A stretch of 64,000 bases of DNA from NCBI RefSeq assembly GCF_008642335.1, contig NZ_CP029191.1, positions 6,014,001-6,078,000 of the forward strand, read 5' to 3'. The stretch is from Streptomyces venezuelae (GTDB lineage: Bacteria > Actinomycetota > Actinomycetes > Streptomycetales > Streptomycetaceae). A program made the position numbers and the translations under genes. Shown one piece after another: positions 61,382-64,000 of this stretch. Every line of letters starts with the position of its first letter. The first letter of the stretch is position 1. Under the pieces are notes generated by a model. The model saw nothing but the letters and a program-made list of their open reading frames with translations. It was not told where the DNA came from and ran no database searches.

Positions 61382-62119
61382 TCACCGCCGGGCGAACGCA
61401 CCCGCACGTGTCGCGGCGACGGCAGCTGCGGCCGCCTGGTCAGCGAGAGCCGTGTCGACCGGTTCTCGCGTGATGAATACGCGGAGCAGCAGGGGCGCGG
61501 ACACGGCACGGACGAGCGCCGCCGCGTCGGTGTCCGGGGCCGCCTCGCCGCGTTCCACCGCGCGCTCGACGACCGTCTCGCAGCGCCCGAACCGCTCGGC
61601 GTAGAAGGCGTGGAGGGCATCGGCTGCCCGTGCCGACTGGAAGGCCGCCGCGACGAAAGCGGTGGGGGCCGCCGCGGTCGTCTCGTCGGAGAAGGACTCG
61701 ACCACCTCGCGGGCGAGCTCCCGCAGATCGCCTTCGAGGCTTCCGGTGTCCGGCGGAGTCCACGTGTCCTCACCCGCCATTTCCAGGGCGTCGGCGACCA
61801 TGCCTTCGAGGCCGCCCCAGCGGCGGTACAGCGTGGTCTTGTGGACTCCGGAGTGATCGGCGACGTACTCGACGGTGAGCCCGGGATATCCGTGGTCGGC
61901 GAGTCCGCTCAACACGGCGTCGCGGACGGCTGCGCGAGTCCGGGCCGTCCGGCCGCCGGGGCGACGGGTGCCCGGCGCGGGCGAGACCGACGAAGCGGGC
62001 GAAACGGACCCTGAACCCGCTGGCTCGGTCGACTCGGCCCGTTCCTCTGCGCCCGGCCCCCTTCCTTCCGCGCTGGGTGCGCCACCGCTCTGACCAGCAG
62101 AAACAGCCTTGCCCTTCAT
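61382..62119 (-). CDS. TetR-family transcriptional regulator
   Basis: A 245-residue TetR. A long Pro/Gly/Ser N-terminal extension (about 1-55) precedes the HTH (about 60-105: TRAAVRDAVLSGLADHGYPG; VEYVADHSGVHKTTLYRRWG). The C-terminal helical ligand domain is about 130 residues. Start ATG 62119 with AAGGGG 7 nt upstream. It is divergent from an antibiotic-resistance-type ABC-F gene and probably controls it. Confidence 0.88.
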   Translation of the reverse strand: MKGKAVSAGQSGGAPSAEGRGPGAEERAESTEPAGSGSVSPASSVSPAPGTRRPGGRTARTRAAVRDAVLSGLADHGYPGLTVEYVADHSGVHKTTLYRRWGGLEGMVADALEMAGEDTWTPPDTGSLEGDLRELAREVVESFSDETTAAAPTAFVAAAFQSARAADALHAFYAERFGRCETVVERAVERGEAAPDTDAAALVRAVSAPLLLRVFITREPVDTALADQAAAAAVAATRAGAFARR

Positions 62120-62169
62120 CTTTACGCCCCTTCCCCGGCCGTTCGGTCGGCACAATAATCGCTACCCGT

Positions 62170-62225
62170 GTTGCGTTAGGTGCGCCAGTCTGCCACACTC
62201 ATCGTAATGCGACAGAGGTTGCGTT
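62170..62225. promoter_or_regulatory. Operator-like repeats between tetR and the ABC-F gene
   Basis: GTTGCGTTA (62170-62178), AATGCGAC (62206-62213) and GTTGCGTT (62218-62225). The last two form an imperfect palindrome, 8 bp-AGAG-8 bp with two mismatches; the first is a direct copy of the half-site. This is the expected TetR-operator pattern in a divergent promoter. Confidence 0.6.
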
Positions 62226-62255
62226 TGATGGAGTGGATGGAAACCGGGGGTTCCT

Positions 62256-63878
62256 GTGCCTACTCAGATTTCTCTGCACGACGTGACCAAAGCTCGCGGG
62301 GATCGGCTGATCCTCGACGCGGTCTCTCTCGCGATCAGGCCGGGTGAACGCATAGGCGTTGTGGGGGAGAACGGCGCGGGCAAGTCCACGCTGCTGCACC
62401 TGATGTCCGGAGACCTGCGGCCCGACGAGGGTGAGGCGGTCACTGTCGCCGAACGGGGGGCCGGCCTGCTCGCGCAGACTCCCCGGCTTCCGGCGGACCG
62501 GCACGTCGGCGATGCCATCGACGCGGCTCTGACCGAACTTCGTTCCATGGAGCGTCGCTTGCGGGAACTTGAAGCGGGGCTCGGGTCCGCCGGTGAGCAG
62601 GACCTGGGCCGGGACCTGGGCGAGTACGGGGACCTGCTCACCGCTTTCGAGTTGCGCGGCGGATATGAGGCGGACGCGCGCGTGGACAAGGCGATGCACG
62701 GTCTGGGGCTCGGGCACATCGGCCGGGACCGGGTGCTGGGGAGTCTGTCCGGCGGCGAACAGGCCCGGCTCGGTCTCGCCTGCCTCATCGCGGCCGCTCC
62801 CGAGGTCATGTTCCTGGACGAACCGACGAATCACTTGGACGAGAGTGCGCTTGACTGGCTGGAGAGTGCCCTCTCGGCACATCGCGGGACGGTCGTCGCG
62901 GTCTCCCATGACCGCATGTTCTTGGAGCGCGTGACCACCGCGATCCTTGAAGTGGACGCCGACCGTCGATCGGTGGTGCGGCACGGCGGTGGCTACCAGG
63001 GACTGATCGCGGAACGGGCGGCTGCGCGGCTGCGCTGGGAGCAGCAGTACGAGCAATGGTGCGAGGAGACGAGCCGCCTCCAGGAGTTCATGGCGACCAC
63101 CGCCCATGCGGTGGCCGGTGGGCGAGGGATGAAGGACAACAACAAGATGGCGTACGACCGGGCCGGCGGGCGGGTCCAGGCCTCGGTCGCGGGACGTGTC
63201 AGGAACGCCCAGGAACGACTCCGAAGGCTGCGGGAGCAGCCGGTTCAGCGGCCGCCCGAACCGCTCAGCTTCACTGCACGTCCGCTGACAGGCGCGACGC
63301 AGGGCGAGCTGGTGAGCCTGCGGAACGTGAAGGTGGGAGAGCGCCTCTCCGTGGAATCGCTCACCGTCTCGGCGGGGGAGCGACTGCTGATCCACGGAGG
63401 CAACGGCGCGGGCAAGTCCACACTGCTGCGCATCATGGCGGGAGTGCTGCAACCCGACGCAGGCACGGTCGTCCGCAGAGGACGGATCGGCTACCTCGCC
63501 CAGGAGATACCGGTACGACGCCCGACCGAGTCTGTCCTCGACGCCTTCGGGCAGGGCCTGGGCCTGGCTGACGACGAGCAGAGGGAGCTGCTCCTCTCCT
63601 ACGGCCTGTTCAGGCCCCGTGACCTGCACGTCCCGGTGGGCTCCCTGTCCGCGGGGCAGCGGCGGAGGCTGGCCCTCGCCCGCCTGCTCGCCAGACCCGC
63701 CGACCTGCTGTTGCTTGACGAGCCGGCCAACCATCTGGCGCCGGGTCTGGTCGAAGAACTGGAGGCGGCACTGGACCAGTGGACAGGAGCGCTGGTCGTC
63801 GTCTCGCACGACCGATTGCTCCGTCGGCGCTTCACGGGCCGAATACGCCGGATGGAGTCCGGGCGGCTACCCGACTGA
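62256..63878 (+). CDS. ABC-F ATPase, antibiotic-resistance (ribosome protection) type
   Basis: A 540-residue soluble protein with two ABC domains and no TM helices. First domain: GENGAGKSTLL, LSGGEQARLGL, MFLDEPTNHLD. Inter-domain linker (about 245-320, basic and helical). Second domain: GGNGAGKSTLL, LSAGQRRRLAL, LLLDEPANHLAP. ABC-F resistance proteins such as TlrC, OleB, SrmB and Msr displace drugs from the ribosome. The TetR partner suggests drug-responsive control. Start GTG 62256. No antibiotic cluster is adjacent. Confidence 0.88.
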   Translation: MPTQISLHDVTKARGDRLILDAVSLAIRPGERIGVVGENGAGKSTLLHLMSGDLRPDEGEAVTVAERGAGLLAQTPRLPADRHVGDAIDAALTELRSMERRLRELEAGLGSAGEQDLGRDLGEYGDLLTAFELRGGYEADARVDKAMHGLGLGHIGRDRVLGSLSGGEQARLGLACLIAAAPEVMFLDEPTNHLDESALDWLESALSAHRGTVVAVSHDRMFLERVTTAILEVDADRRSVVRHGGGYQGLIAERAAARLRWEQQYEQWCEETSRLQEFMATTAHAVAGGRGMKDNNKMAYDRAGGRVQASVAGRVRNAQERLRRLREQPVQRPPEPLSFTARPLTGATQGELVSLRNVKVGERLSVESLTVSAGERLLIHGGNGAGKSTLLRIMAGVLQPDAGTVVRRGRIGYLAQEIPVRRPTESVLDAFGQGLGLADDEQRELLLSYGLFRPRDLHVPVGSLSAGQRRRLALARLLARPADLLLLDEPANHLAPGLVEELEAALDQWTGALVVVSHDRLLRRRFTGRIRRMESGRLPD

Positions 63879-63900
63879 GCAGCCCACCAGCGACCCGATC

Positions 63901-63913
63901 TAGGGTTTCCCTA
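63901..63913. other. Short palindrome before the histidine phosphatase start
   Basis: TAGGG-TTT-CCCTA overlaps the ATG at 63913. A five-bp stem is too short to call a terminator or operator. Confidence 0.3.
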
Positions 63914-64000
63914 TGGCACGCCCGAGGCGCATCATCCTGGTCAGGCACGGCGAGTCGGCAGGCAACGCCGACGACACCGTGTACGAGCGCGAACCCGATC
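63913..64000 (+). CDS. Histidine phosphatase (phosphoglycerate-mutase-like), 3' truncated by window
   Basis: Only the first 29 codons are present: RRIILVRHGESAGNADDTVY. The RHG motif with the catalytic His identifies the superfamily. Substrate cannot be assigned. The gene starts 34 nt after the ABC-F stop on the same strand. Confidence 0.85.
   Translation, partial: MARPRRIILVRHGESAGNADDTVYEREPD

Noticed and set aside
1..64000. tRNA/rRNA genes, insertion sequences, prophage or attachment sites
   Set aside because: No cloverleaf, transposase, integrase or terminal repeats were recognised; a covariance search would be needed to exclude a small RNA.

Overview
The window is a chromosomal segment of a high-GC actinomycete, almost certainly a Streptomyces. 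Coding DNA has the extreme third-position G/C bias of that genus, GTG and TTG starts are common, and translational coupling by ATGA/GTGA overlaps is frequent. The order ftsK - rodZ-like - rimO - pgsA - cinA - clgR ... recA - recX ... gluABCD ... miaB - miaA - dapF - rsh - hflX ... lexA - nrdR - nrdJ is the conserved core-chromosome order of Streptomyces. No tRNA, rRNA, CRISPR array, insertion sequence, phage gene or attachment site was seen. This is mostly housekeeping DNA with a few accessory modules.

Layout. 1-5.4 kb: 3' end of ftsK, a RodZ-like membrane HTH protein, the coupled rimO-pgsA-cinA-clgR block, and dps. 5.5-13.7 kb: a small membrane protein, then on the minus strand an SDR enzyme, a Nei-type DNA glycosylase and the giant helicase Lhr, followed by a squalene-cyclase-fold protein. 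13.7-18 kb: DUF3046 protein, AI-2E-type exporter, recA and recX. 17.7-21 kb: an autoregulated-looking winged-helix repressor coupled to an FtsX-like permease with no adjacent ATPase. 21-24 kb (minus): a cysteine dioxygenase-rhodanese operon preceded by a Cys-terminating leader peptide, and an FAD monooxygenase. 24-31 kb: glutamate-type ABC importer gluABCD, a two-component system and a TAXI-type binding protein.

31-43 kb: miaB, an extradiol-dioxygenase-fold protein, an orphan antitoxin-family protein, an acidic protein, miaA, a membrane protein, dapF, a second RelA/SpoT homologue, a secreted M1 peptidase and hflX. 42.5-45.2 kb: two tandem paralogous lipoprotein serine proteases sharing a promoter block. 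45.5-52 kb: a compact NRPS-independent siderophore locus (diaminobutyrate aminotransferase, two IucA/IucC synthetases, one GNAT). 52-59.6 kb: DinG/XPD-like helicase, lexA, the nrdR-nrdJ class II ribonucleotide reductase operon, and a TerD protein. 59.8-64 kb: arylamine N-acetyltransferase, a DUF4937-like protein, a TetR repressor divergent from an antibiotic-resistance-type ABC-F ATPase, and the start of a histidine phosphatase.

How the parts connect. The strongest theme is DNA damage. recA carries a LexA box plus a second, LexA-independent RecA-NDp (PafBC-type) promoter. The DinG/XPD helicase has a near-perfect copy of that promoter, and lhr (with nei downstream) has a weaker copy. lexA itself has an SOS-like box. 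Tandem NrdR boxes precede nrdR-nrdJ. The least explained unit is the siderophore locus: it resembles the rhizobactin 1021 gene set but lacks the decarboxylase and N-hydroxylase genes and shows no iron box. Start codons marked as ambiguous rest on ribosome-binding-site spacing only.
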